Source: Phallusia fumigata
Taxonomy: Eukaryota > Chordata > Ascidiacea > Phlebobranchia > Ascidiidae
Direction of reading: 5' to 3'
Length of the DNA: 64,000 nucleotides
Assembly (NCBI GenBank): GCA_008931825.1
Contig: QXVZ01032888.1
Coordinates: forward strand, 1-64,000
Shown: positions 22,800-63,497 of the stretch, one piece after another
Numbering within the stretch: position 1 is the stretch's first letter
Layout: each line of letters begins with the position of its first letter
Notes under the pieces: model-generated
What the model was told of the DNA's origin: nothing
The model's database searches: none
What the model saw: only the letters and a program-made list of their open reading frames with translations
Translations under genes and position numbers: made by a program

Positions 22800-24140
22800 C
22801 GCTGATATTTTAGCTCTAATTCCTACAAGACTACAAGCAGCGCTTTATGAGCAAACAAAAGGTTGAATGCTATTGTGTCGCCTACTTTTTGAAAAGGCTG
22901 ACAGATGTAAACAATGACTAAACAGTCCCCTTTGAAATGTGATTTAAAACAGCTTTTGTGCTAAGGTTTTTAATAGCTTTTGGTTATAACCCAGTTAAAC
23001 GTTTTTTTAACAAAAGCACCGGTGGACACATAAAGGCTAGGTTAACCATGAACTTTTTCATCTTAAATTCAAGCTGCTGGCTGAATAAACGAAGGTCTGT
23101 TTGTCGAAATTCGACAAGGGTTGTGATAATGTGTACTTAGGTTACGGCTTACGCGTTATGTTTACATGAAACGATACTTAACCTGGCTAACAGAATATTG
23201 ACTCGGCTGATAAGAACATCGTTATGAACTAAATGCTCTACAACAGGTTGGAAAAAAACGTTTAGGTTGGTTTTTGTGCTTTAACTGATTCTCAACGTGG
23301 GTCGTGAACCACAAGGGGATATTTGATTATTCAGAAGTGTCAATGAGAAAAGCTGTATAATTTTTATTTCACACCCAAACATCTTGTGGTGCAAGGAACA
23401 AACGCCTGTCTTCTCATCTCCTTCGTACGTGTAAACAAAACTTTCTATGTTCCATATCAGAGGGGCACAGAATATTTTTGCTGAAGTAATAGTTAAGCAA
23501 CACAAAGTTATCAACTGCAGTAACAACTTGAACCAACTTGGAGTGAAAAAGTCCTATTGCATATTCCAATAAATTAAGTGGTTAAAAAATTTATGCATGA
23601 AGCTCAATGTAGGGGATTGTTTTAACTCCAAGAAATCGAAAACAAGATCTGGCAATGTTCGCAAACCATTCTACGGAAGAATCATCGTTTATTAGTAAAC
23701 TAGAGCGAAGCAATTGAACGGCATTTTGACATTTGAAACAGATCCAAGGCTATTTACACATGACAGTGACTTAAAGGTAAAAAGGTAAAATTTTGCTTTG
23801 GAAGGAACAACACAGTGTTCTAGCACTTTCAAACCTTAAAAAAAAATTGAAAAGAAAAAGCACAGTTTGTATCAAAAAGAATAAGCACAGCATGTCCAAC
23901 GAAAACACGTATTTTGTTATAGGGCACTTATAAAGCAAACGCCGCCTAGCAAGTTTTACAACATTCCATCAACAATTCACCTTATACGCTGTTTCGTGCG
24001 CAACGCGTACATAAAAACACCAGCATGCTTTGATTCTGAGGGAAACACTATTAAACAACATAAAAATGATTTACATCCTAAAACCGTAAACTAACCAAAA
24101 ATATAAAGGTTAAAGGTCAACCGAACCGCCTAATTAGGTT
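22800..24140. other. Interval between mini-paralogue and IQANK1
   Basis: No coding exon recognised. Near 23286 the string gattctcaacgtgggtcgtg resembles a degraded hAT MITE end. The interval must hold the promoter of the mini-paralogue and the 3' UTR of IQANK1. Confidence 0.5.
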
Positions 24141-30239
<6,099 letters not shown>

Positions 30240-32101
30240 GTTTAGTATCGAAACATTGTTACATGCAAAAAAATATCCACCTATGGCATACAAAGTTAAA
30301 GTACACTAAACTAGACCACCAGCATGAACTATAATACCTAAAGAAATTAGAAATACAGCTATTAATCAATCAGTTTAATCACAAAAAAATATTGCCAAAT
30401 TCATATCCGCCTTTTTTGTTGTTTGTTTTCCTGATTAGGAAACAAACTTGCTGTTCGTCTTCATTTTTGAAACGTAGCGTGCCTTGTATCCTGTAACAAC
30501 GCAGCAGTTCGTATATCAAGGCTTTTACGCCCACTTGAGGTAAAGCAAAAACTGTTTAAATTCCACCAGGCGCGCTAGCGAGCTAGAGTGGCACATGATC
30601 AAACAAAAATAGCCATGACAAAATGTTGTAGTGTTATTGTTGGCTTCAATAACTTCAAAAGGAAAGGTATAATACCAACATCGATTAAAAATCGGGAAAA
30701 ACATCGGCACTTTTGAAGCTGAACCTGTATTTTTGGAAACAGCAGTCTGCAACCAAAGTCCACAACCTTTTCCTTAAGGTGATGAGTTTGTGTCGCTTGT
30801 CGCTTAGGCGACAAATTGTCGCACTGGAAATTGGAACAACACAACACAGATAAAATGGTTGTTTTAAAATTGCTGACTGCGTTATTTTGTAACCTAAACA
30901 GTTATGACACAAATGGACGTTGTGGACAATATGTTCGAATAATTAATGCATCGGATAGACATTACAGTAGGCTTTTTTGTTAACAGGCCATAAGTTTGTT
31001 TTGTTATGAAATAAAAGTTAAATTACGTGAAAGTGGTTGTTGTAAGTTGCAATCGTGATTCGTGAATTTTACCATCGCGTTATAAAAAAATACAAGAACT
31101 ACTGTTATTACCTAATGTTTGTTTTTGCACTGATGTTTAGTAAGAAGATCTTGTTCTAATGTTGTCTCACCTGCGCCTTGCTATAAAGCTATATCCTCTA
31201 ACCAACTGACATTACTGCAACCCAGGCATAGAAAAACAATCCTGTCTTGTAACCTCGCAAAATAAACGAGAGCCTGGTGTTCTATTTAAACATTAGGTTT
31301 GTAAATTTGTGGTCCACTTTATGACAGTTTAAACTTTAAAATTAAGGAGCGATGGGCTTGGAAAAAAGTGAATCCAAAGTTCAGAAATTGACATGTTAGC
31401 TTGGCTTTTGTCATATTTAGAGGTGAACTAAGTAAACCTGCAGATTTGGGCAAACATGAGGAGAGAAGTTAATGATTTAAATGAATTGCTTTTGCTTGTA
31501 ATCTTTATAAATAAACACAAAAAAGCAAAAACAACACTTGTTGACTGTTGCCTGGTTAAAAATGAACTTCTCTGTAGCTTGTGATGCATAAGCGTGAACT
31601 AGAGTGAATGTAATTTTGTGTGACTAAGTTAAAAAAGGTTGCAGTGGGTGAGCACTATGGAGTAGGATTTTTAACAAATGCCAATGGTAACATATTTTAA
31701 TTTTACCCAAGAAATGAAACCCAAACCCTGCTGACTACATGATTTACAGATATTAAAAAGACTTAATAATATGTGTCTAGAGTTGTACATGTTTTGGTCT
31801 TTCATGTTTGCTTTGCACTTGCGACTAAAGTTAATTCATTGATTTCAGCATGAATTGATAGAAATACATTTTTATTTGATATAAACACCTCTGCTCATCA
31901 GACTTCATTAAGTGGTATCTACAAGTTTTACTTCTATATATGTATGTCATAAATTCTGCTTTACACAGAGGTCAACTATTTTAGAAACAAGTTAATTGTA
32001 CGACTGTGACATGATTGATTGATGAGCAAACTTGTTGGGATATAGCTTTTTGTGGATTTTATACACCTAAATTTATCTGGCTTTTCACCCAAATCCTCCA
32101 G
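30240..32101. promoter_or_regulatory. Divergent upstream region of IQANK1 and USP32
   Basis: 1.86 kb between two divergent start codons. No coding exon was supported. It must contain the IQANK1 promoter on the left and, on the right, the USP32 promoter or outron. I recognised no TATA box or clear motif cluster. Confidence 0.5.
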
Positions 32102-32104
32102 AAA
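32088..32104 (+). promoter_or_regulatory. Splice acceptor 3 bases before the USP32 ATG
   Basis: A pyrimidine-rich run (cttttcacccaaatcctccag) ends in AG at 32100-32101, leaving only aaa before ATG at 32105. Such a leader is typical of spliced-leader trans-splicing. A 5' UTR intron cannot be excluded from the DNA. Confidence 0.55.
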
Positions 32105-56265
<24,161 letters not shown>

Positions 56266-57543
56266 CAGCTCTGCCTATGATTTTACCCGCGCCTTTGCCC
56301 GTCCGTAAGCAAAGTTTAAAGAAGCCTGTTTTATCTCAATAGCAGTGGGTCGGCAAAATATTTGCCGGTTTTGACAGTCTTGCACTTTTCCATTCCTCGA
56401 GTGTTTCTCTTGTGCGCGTGAAGTTTTAAGTTTTTTTCCAATGCTACCTTGCGTTTTAGCGAAGGCGCAAAATGACGATTTTATCTTCCTTTCAGATTTT
56501 AGACGTTTTTAGTGCGGTTTGCCGATGGGAAACTGATTTGCCACGTGGTAGGCAACACTAGCATAAAAATTTTACCAGTTGCTCTTAGAAGGTTCGCCGT
56601 GCCCCCCGACCCACCCCTCCCCAACCCTCTTTGAACAAGCCCTGTGTATTAGGTTTGATTGTTGCAGCATTATCATTGTTTGCAGCTTAATCTGTGCGTG
56701 TTGATTCAACACTTTTATTGTTCATTGTTTTAGTGATTTCTTTTCAAGTGAGTGCTGTCAGTAGATTTTGTTTATGTTGTGTTCCCATGACGATCCGCGT
56801 CGTCCCATCAGCTTGCTCGGATTTTAGCCAAGGTCAAGTGTCGATTTCACTGATACTTACATTTCGAAAACTACAAAAAATTGGTCCAAGAAATTAATTT
56901 TCGTCACAAAATTCAGCCTATTTCGCTTTCGTGGTTCAAAGCTTGCAAACATTTTACTTAATGAGGTTTCCACTTTTGTTTGTCTCGGCTTATTTTCATT
57001 TCACATGTCAGGCAATGGGCTTTACCCTTTCGTGTTAACCTGGTTTAAAAATCTGCATAGTCGACTGTCCATTTACAATCCTCAATAGAGCGACTTTTGT
57101 GCAAAAGCATCTTTGCTGTTGACACACTCAGCATATGATGTCCACATGGACTAAACATTCCATTCGTTCGCAATTGCTGTCCGCAACTTTGCCAAATTCG
57201 TGTTAAAAACGACTTTCTTTGCTATTATGAAACCGTCTCATGAATTTGACATGCCCAACCTTACTTTCTCCGTAACAAGAAACTATAAAACTATTGTGGT
57301 GCTAAAAAGAAAGAACAGCTCATCACGTCAAAATATACACTTTGTTTTCAATTGCCTTTATGGACAAAAAATACAGTTAGCGTTTAAAATTGTGATTTCC
57401 TAAGTTTAGGAAATTTCCTAATCCGTAGCGGCGTGATTTGTTTGTTGCTTTTTGATTTCTATGCCACCGCCTTTTTCGTCGCGAAAAATGAAATTATACC
57501 GCGTGTTGTCTCCTTTTCCGTATTCTGCTATGCACGTGATCAG

Positions 57544-57580
57544 TGACGTCACCCGGCCACCAAAGCACGCTGTGACGTCA
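57544..57580. promoter_or_regulatory. Two CREB/ATF-type octamers 29 bases apart
   Basis: TGACGTCA occurs twice within 37 bases. The octamer is the known consensus for CREB/ATF binding and palindromic, so it has no strand. It lies 1.2 kb before the 7TM start codon; use in this position is inference. Confidence 0.4.
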
Positions 57581-57889
57581 TGAGACAAAGCTGTTTGTGG
57601 TCATCGAGCGCGTCTTTTATGCTGTGACGAATGTCGGTTATACATATTATATTTATGGGCAGTGATTGCGAAAATTACAGACTGTCGAAGTGTATTTGTT
57701 GTCTAGAAGTGCTATGACAATAGGCTTGTGAATTTGCGGCAAGGACGGCGTTGCTGAAAGACTTTCTGGTGGAAGTTCATTCGAAAAACAACGTTTTAGT
57801 GGATGTGTGGCTACGTTGTTTTAGTTGGCCAGAATTCCTATGGTTTCAATAGCAGACAGAATCCAGTACATAGCGGGTTATCACTTCAA

Positions 57890-58135
57890 TTTTTAGCGTC
57901 GTTGGTGTGCATTTGGACCCCCAAGATACGCAGTACAGTATGTGGCCCATGCGGCAAAATTATCGTGTTTGTTTGCCACAAATGACATAACCGGTGGGTA
58001 AAGCAGTCTTCTGTAGCATGTTAACTTCTGTCGACGACACCATCCACCAGCTTGCGTTATTAAAGTGAAATGTTTGTAGCATTGGTCGTCAAATATACTC
58101 CTATGCGGAAAAATAATTGATTTATTTTTTAAGCA
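57890..58135. repeat. Direct repeat flanking the 7TM gene, left copy
   Basis: gtatgtggcccatgcggcaa, gcatgttaacttctgtcg, gcttgcgttatt and cgtcaaatatactcctat recur in the same order and orientation at 60835-61080, on the other side of the 7TM gene. Confidence 0.6.
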
Positions 58136-58714
58136 AACGTCACATGTTTCTCTTTGTGGCATGGCATACGTCAAGTCACTGACCCAAAGCTTTTAATCAA
58201 TAAATGAATAATTTACCCTGACACTATTTGACGCAATTATCCAAAAAAGTATAATTGCTAACTCAACCTGAGTTGACTGAAACATGATGCGCAAATTCGA
58301 TTCGACCATATGTGATTTGCCACTGAATATTGCACAACCAAATCTCTTTCTCAACTCCATCCGCAGTTGGGTGTACAATATAAATTCACCAGTGTTTTTC
58401 AGAATGAACATTTTGAGTGAGAACTATGTGATTCGTTCTTGACTGGCTGTGCACAAAAGTAGCCAAGCTTAAGACTGTTCAACACTGGTGGTTAGAAAAT
58501 AAGTAACGCTGAAAATACATTGTAGGCTAATTCGATTTAAGCAAATGTTTGAAAAATACTGTAATAGAAAAATACTTTAGTGTAAAATATCAAAGGCTTT
58601 TGCAGTATCTATCCTCACAGAAAAACAGTGCAGCTTGTTGTAACATAACTCTGTCCTAATTTTAGTTCAAGTCAGGCAAAAATATTATTATTTTGCCGAA
58701 GTAATTTCGTCATT

Positions 58715-58776
58715 TGTCTTTGTTTTGTTTTATTTGGTTACAGAAAATATTTGTCAAATTGCTTGTGTTTAACATT
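58715..58776 (+). promoter_or_regulatory. Splice acceptor and leader of the 7TM mRNA
   Basis: A strong polypyrimidine tract (tttgttttgttttatttggt then tacag) ends at 58743, leaving a 33-base leader before ATG 58777. For an otherwise intronless gene this suits spliced-leader trans-splicing or one 5' UTR intron. Confidence 0.55.
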
Positions 58777-59796
58777 ATGGCAAACAATTCATCTTTTGCT
58801 GACGAAAGCTTAACTGCACCAAGTCTAGGAATGTTGGCTGCTGAATGGGGATTGCTGGGGTGTTTGGCTTTAAGCACTTTGTACCTGACAATAGCTTCGG
58901 CGATCTACCAGTTTACATCAAACCAACCAGGATTGAAGCTGAACAATAGACTGTGCACATTATCTTGTGGTCTGCTGTTTTTGTTTGTAGCACCTAAAGT
59001 TGTTGAGTCCATACACACTTATCCTTCTGTCGCTATTTGCAATTGGATCGTAATCCCCTTCCGACTCTGTCCAATATTGTCACGTTTTCTCGTGTACTTG
59101 TCCCTGTGGATTCGACAGCATTCAGTTTACAAGTCTGTGTCTTTAACTGCAGTATGGACACGGTTAGCGAGAAAGTTAAGTCGGGCAGCGTTGATCGGTA
59201 TTGCTGTATTTAGTGTTGTACAAACTTTAACTATTCCATTAGGTATAATATACCCAGCAAAAAACAGACTTTGTGGTAGAAACGTCTATGTGATGCCTTT
59301 TTTGGTAGTCGGCACAATTGGTTTTTCAATTTCACAACTGATTTTGTTGTTTCTCTTGCTTTTACCTTTTAGTAAATATTTTTCACGTTTGTTAACCGAT
59401 GTGAAATCCGTCTACGTGCGTAACGCTTGCACTGCTGTCGTCTGCGTTCTGTCAGATTTGATAACCGCTTTGCTCCTTCCTTTTACTGACGATCTTCAAA
59501 AGTACGTTTCGGAAAAAACTGTTAGCCTTCTTGTATTTCTAAACTTCGTCACTAACGTGACCGCATTGATATTTTCTTTTTCCGATTACAAGACGAGATT
59601 GTTTCCATTCAAACTGCTGCGAAGTGTACAAAAAACGAAAGTTATTGTTCTTCCTCAATCTGTTTACACAGGGGATAAAATTGTAGAACGCACTGATTCT
59701 CAACAACCCAGAGTCATCAATGCATGTGAGAAAGATGTAAAAATCCGGGTCAACACCGTCTCAGCCGGGATCGGTCAAACTAACTCAGAAAAATAA
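58777..59796 (+). CDS. Intronless seven-transmembrane protein, orphan receptor-like
   Basis: 339 residues in one exon. The open frame extends 21 codons upstream, but the splice acceptor at 58743 makes the ATG at 58777 (MANNSSFADE) the likely start. The N-terminus has an NNSS glycosylation site and no signal peptide. Seven hydrophobic segments lie at about 20-42, 58-80, 87-110, 130-155, 168-194, 207-230 and 242-264, then a hydrophilic C-tail of about 70 residues. One cysteine just before helix 3 (ICNW) and one in the loop before helix 5 (NRLCGRN) could form the disulfide usual in G-protein-coupled receptors. Helix 3 ends SLWIRQHSVY, not DRY, and there is no NPxxY, so family membership is uncertain. 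AATAAA at 59987-59992 gives a 3' UTR of about 210 bases. Confidence 0.65.
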   Translation: MANNSSFADESLTAPSLGMLAAEWGLLGCLALSTLYLTIASAIYQFTSNQPGLKLNNRLCTLSCGLLFLFVAPKVVESIHTYPSVAICNWIVIPFRLCPILSRFLVYLSLWIRQHSVYKSVSLTAVWTRLARKLSRAALIGIAVFSVVQTLTIPLGIIYPAKNRLCGRNVYVMPFLVVGTIGFSISQLILLFLLLLPFSKYFSRLLTDVKSVYVRNACTAVVCVLSDLITALLLPFTDDLQKYVSEKTVSLLVFLNFVTNVTALIFSFSDYKTRLFPFKLLRSVQKTKVIVLPQSVYTGDKIVERTDSQQPRVINACEKDVKIRVNTVSAGIGQTNSEK

Positions 59797-59986
59797 TGAT
59801 CCAACATCTGTTTTAAGCAAACAATTAGTTGTGCTATTAATCGTAAAAACGTTTTTCTCAGAAAGTTATGTTGTGCTGCGTATTTTTGTACCAAAATCTT
59901 TTATCGTTTGTCTGCACGTCGTGAAGCAAACGTGCGATGTTTATTTACATACGTGTGTGTGATTTGTAAAAGAGTAAGCAAACATG

Positions 59987-59992
59987 AATAAA
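59987..59992 (+). terminator. Polyadenylation signal of the 7TM gene
   Basis: Canonical AATAAA 191 bases after the stop codon. Confidence 0.5.
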
Positions 59993-60389
59993 TACCAAAC
60001 AGCAAGTATGCTAAGACTTGTTATTACCTGCGAACGATCATGGAAGACAAAAACTGCCCAATAGCATAGCCAGCTCAAAATTTTGAGGGCGGGAGGTGGG
60101 CCAAGTAACCCAACTTAATGTAAAACTTAGAGATTTTTTTCAGGAGTAGCCTACTTTAATGTAGAATTTCGAAATTTGGGGCATGGTCCTTTTCATATTG
60201 GTTTTATTAAAAACCATTTTAACCTTACAAGCAGATAATTCGTGATGGTGCGGCGAATAGAATATGTTCAAGTAACTTCAATACAAGTCGGCCGCGTGTG
60301 TCGATTTAACTCATCGCGGCAAATTAATTCGAAAAATTTATCGTCCATTGAGTAAAAATTAATTAATTCTCTCTTGAAAAGAATCCTAC

Positions 60390-60623
60390 AGGCCGATTCA
60401 CACCAGATGCGTTTAACGGCTTGCGGCACGTTTTTTTGATCTCGCGGCAAGCAGGGGGGCACTTACACAAGCCGGGACCAAAGTTTATCCATCAGACACG
60501 GCCAAAGTTTTTTATGTTAGATAGATAGACTTTGGTCCCGAATTGTGTAAGTGCCCCGCTGCTTGCCGCGAGATCAAAAAACCGTAACGCAAACCGGTAG
60601 ACGCATCTGGTGTGAATCGGCCT
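60390..60623. mobile_element. Foldback MITE with long perfect inverted termini
   Basis: The first 23 bases (aggccgattcacaccagatg and three more) are the exact inverted form of the last 23. Sub-terminal parts are also inverted: cttgccgcgagatcaaaaa at the right mirrors ttttttgatctcgcggcaag at the left, and gactttggtcccg mirrors cgggaccaaagtt. About 234 bp. No clear target duplication. Confidence 0.75.
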
Positions 60624-60834
60624 TTATACTCTCTAAAATTCCAAACGCTGACCCCAAATGAAATATGGCTGGCATGAGTCCAACCAGTCTTAACCATTGG
60701 GACTAAACTTTAAGAAAGTCCGAACTCAGCGAATTGTTACTCTACTTTTAGCAACGCAAGTGTCTGCCCCTCAAATACAAAGGTATCGAGCACACGTGCT
60801 AATCATTTTGTCAAGTCAGCAAGAGTTGAAGTTT

Positions 60835-61080
60835 TGTCGCAATTTGTGAGGTTTGTAACGGCGACACGCAAAGTAGTATGTGGCGTTGCGGCAAAACGGG
60901 ATCATAGTATTTATTTCCCGCAAAGGAAATAATCGGCGGACAAAGCGGTCTTTTGAAGCATGTTAACTTCTGTCGGCGACACGACGCCACTCGCTTGCGT
61001 TATTCTATTGGAGCGTTTATAGCATAGACCGTCAAATATACTTTTATAAAAGAAAATAATAGAAAGAGTTAAATAACTTG
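60835..61080. repeat. Direct repeat flanking the 7TM gene, right copy
   Basis: gtatgtggcgttgcggcaaa, gcatgttaacttctgtcg, gcttgcgttatt and cgtcaaatatacttttat correspond to 57890-58135. Confidence 0.6.
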
Positions 61081-62096
61081 GGGATTTTTAAACTGACCGC
61101 CTCGAAATTTGCAAGTCTTGTGCAATTATACAACTGTAAATACAACCAATTAACTGGTGGTAAGTTTTGGCTTTTATTACCTTTTGTCGCTCGGCCATAA
61201 TAGCTTCAACGAGTGCTCGAGGTCAAGCAGGGATGTTGGTCAACAAAACATGGACGTTGCAGTTAATAGTCGCCCCCGGGCATGTTCTGTGTAGTGGTCA
61301 TTGGGTATTGGGATGCAATTACTGTGTGACCGCGCCTGCAGACTTGAAAGTGTCAGGGAAATGTTGCAGGTGAAGAAAGTGACGTGTAATGTGATGTCTG
61401 AGCTGAACTGTGTTGGTTTAGTTTTTCGAAGTTTCGAGGTGGTGTTTATATGTCCTAAGTGGTGTATGGTCACATTTCTGCTTGTACGAGCTGGAGTTGT
61501 TTGTAGTAGACATGCATATGGTGCAATAAAACGTTTGGTTTTGTTAATATGCAACTGTGTTGTAAATAAGTCTCTAAAGTCGTGGCAGGTTGGGTTATTT
61601 ACCAGCAAGACGAAGTATTCGTTTTCGGTGTTTCGAAGTCAAAGTCAAGCCGACAGATTAAGTTTTACTGAGAAAATTCGTTGTTCGTTAATGTAACAGG
61701 CTACCAGTTCAACAATCGAGACGTTCTCATGCACACCGAGAAAGGGGGCGTAACATTTTGAACGCCTATATATGTTCGACGAAGGGTTATTTTATATTTG
61801 CAGTAATTCGAGACTAAAACTGTGAGTCTGATGTTGTGGTTCGTGCGACATTATTTTACCGAAGAAAAGAGTGCGATTTTGTTTGTCTAAAAACTAGTGT
61901 ATTGGCAAGTTGCCAAATAAACCATCCGCCTATACGTATGCAACCAACTTTTTATGTTACAGAGCCTGTCCTTAAAATTTGTATCAGAAACATGTAAGCC
62001 TGTCGTATAGTAAAAAGGCCTAATTGCAATAAACGTTTCATAAATGTTGGAAGCTTCAATTTTTTGCTTGAAGCTACGGATTAAGGTCTAGAACAG

Positions 62097-63497
62097 ATGT
62101 GCTCCCGCAAAATATTCGGTTCCGTGTTTCTGGTGCTTACGGTGTACCTCACTGTATCAGTCCGCCTGTTGAAGCGAGCCGGGACTTTCCGTCCCAACAG
62201 CGCCACCGAAATAACCATCTACTTTCAACATGTGAACAAAACGCTTAAACGCCCAAAATGTCAACTGAAGATTTCCAACCAAACCAACAGAAATCCGTTT
62301 ATCAAGTTAGACCCAAAGAAGTTTATTTTACCTGTCTTGTACAACGGCCCCACGAACCAGATGATTGGACTCCGTGACACTGTGTACCTTGCCATACTTC
62401 TGAACCGTACAGTTGTGTTACCAGAATTTCACAAACACCTGACTGACACCTCGGGGCAGTTTCAGCCGGTCGACGGCCGGTTAAGAGTTGACATTCAGGC
62501 GCTCTCGACTCTTGTGTCTGTGGTCCCTCGCTCGGCTGTTTCAGACCACTGTAGAAATCATTTTGACGTCGCCTTTCTGGGACAGCCACTTACTCAGAAG
62601 CACTTCCAAGTCAACCGTGCGTCACTTGAACGTCTCAACGTCACATTATCCCGCGGTGTAAGGGGTGAACGTTTCAACACGATGCTGAATCCCAGAGACC
62701 CGGCGTTGGTGAAGAAACCCTCGGATTTGCGAACATACTACAAATCAGACGCAAAGTGTGCGATGTTGTACTACGCTTATCGCAGCGTAGATGCAAAAGA
62801 GACCCCTGAAATGTTACTAAGAGCTAAAGAAATGATTTTAAGCAACACTGATCCCAGTTTGTTGCCTCGAATGTACAACGACCTTTTATATTCCCTTGTG
62901 TATGCGCACATACAAAGACCAAAGTTTATTTCCAGCATAGCCGAAGAGTTTTTGAGGGACGTCATTGGGACGGACCAGTACCTTGCTGTGCACTGGCGAT
63001 TTGATCCTTTGGACTGGCAACGTAAATGCAGAAGGGAAACGACCAGGCCTATTGATACCATGTGCAGACAAGTAAGCAGCGTGGAAGGTGCTGACATCGT
63101 CAACGCCGCCTTAAACTACAACAGCATGGTGTCAAAAGAGTCGACCGAGACCGTTATATATTTCGCGACTCCTCTCTATCGGGAAGATCTACTCCTAAGT
63201 CTGCGCAGAACAGTCGAGGAAATCAACAAACGTGAAAACCTTAGAGTTCGTCTCTTCACTGGTTTGGACCTAAAAGAACATTTCGACCGGTACAGCGGTT
63301 GCTCTGAGCTGTCTGGTAACACCGAAGACGTCCTGGCATTGGTTGAAATGCAGATTTGCGCCATGTCCAGATCGTTCATGTTCTCCAAACACTCGTCTTG
63401 GTCGGCTGAAGTCCTCAACCAACGCGTCGGAAACCAGTTTTCAAAATTTGACCGAGATATTTTAAAGGCGTCTTTGGAATTTCGCGGGAAACTTTAA
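62097..63497 (+). CDS. O-fucosyltransferase-like type II membrane protein, intronless
   Basis: 466 residues in one exon. One N-terminal hydrophobic segment (about 7-23) after a short basic start indicates a Golgi/ER type II enzyme with a luminal catalytic domain. NGPTNQMIGLRDTVYLAIL then LNRTVVLPEF (about residues 85-115) corresponds to the first conserved region of GDP-fucose O-fucosyltransferases (G..NQ...........LNRT...P). YLAVHWRFDPLDW matches the second conserved region with its invariant arginine (AVH.R). ALVEMQICAMSRSFMFSKHS with WSAEV fits the third, which holds the sugar-nucleotide site. Several N-glycosylation sites are present. GDP-fucose use is inferred from the family; the acceptor is unknown. 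It is closer to the general O-FucT fold than clearly POFUT1 or POFUT2. Being intronless, it could be an old retrocopy or one of a tunicate-expanded group. Confidence 0.75.
   Translation: MCSRKIFGSVFLVLTVYLTVSVRLLKRAGTFRPNSATEITIYFQHVNKTLKRPKCQLKISNQTNRNPFIKLDPKKFILPVLYNGPTNQMIGLRDTVYLAILLNRTVVLPEFHKHLTDTSGQFQPVDGRLRVDIQALSTLVSVVPRSAVSDHCRNHFDVAFLGQPLTQKHFQVNRASLERLNVTLSRGVRGERFNTMLNPRDPALVKKPSDLRTYYKSDAKCAMLYYAYRSVDAKETPEMLLRAKEMILSNTDPSLLPRMYNDLLYSLVYAHIQRPKFISSIAEEFLRDVIGTDQYLAVHWRFDPLDWQRKCRRETTRPIDTMCRQVSSVEGADIVNAALNYNSMVSKESTETVIYFATPLYREDLLLSLRRTVEEINKRENLRVRLFTGLDLKEHFDRYSGCSELSGNTEDVLALVEMQICAMSRSFMFSKHSSWSAEVLNQRVGNQFSKFDRDILKASLEFRGKL

Larger units (their letters stand above)
56266..58743. 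other. Interval between USP32 and the 7TM gene
   Basis: No coding exon supported. It contains the USP32 3' UTR, a pair of perfect CRE-type TGACGTCA octamers at 57544-57551 and 57573-57580, and a repeat at 57890-58135 that recurs at 60835-61080. Confidence 0.5.
59797..62096. other. Interval between the 7TM and fucosyltransferase-like genes
   Basis: Contains the 7TM 3' UTR, a MITE at 60390-60623 and a direct repeat at 60835-61080. No gene is supported. An ATG-started 127-codon frame at 61313-61696 has no recognisable family. Confidence 0.5.

Noticed and set aside
61313-61696. 127-codon ATG-started frame on the plus strand
   Set aside because: No family resemblance, a comparably long frame on the opposite strand, no acceptor or other gene signal. 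Kept as unexplained sequence.
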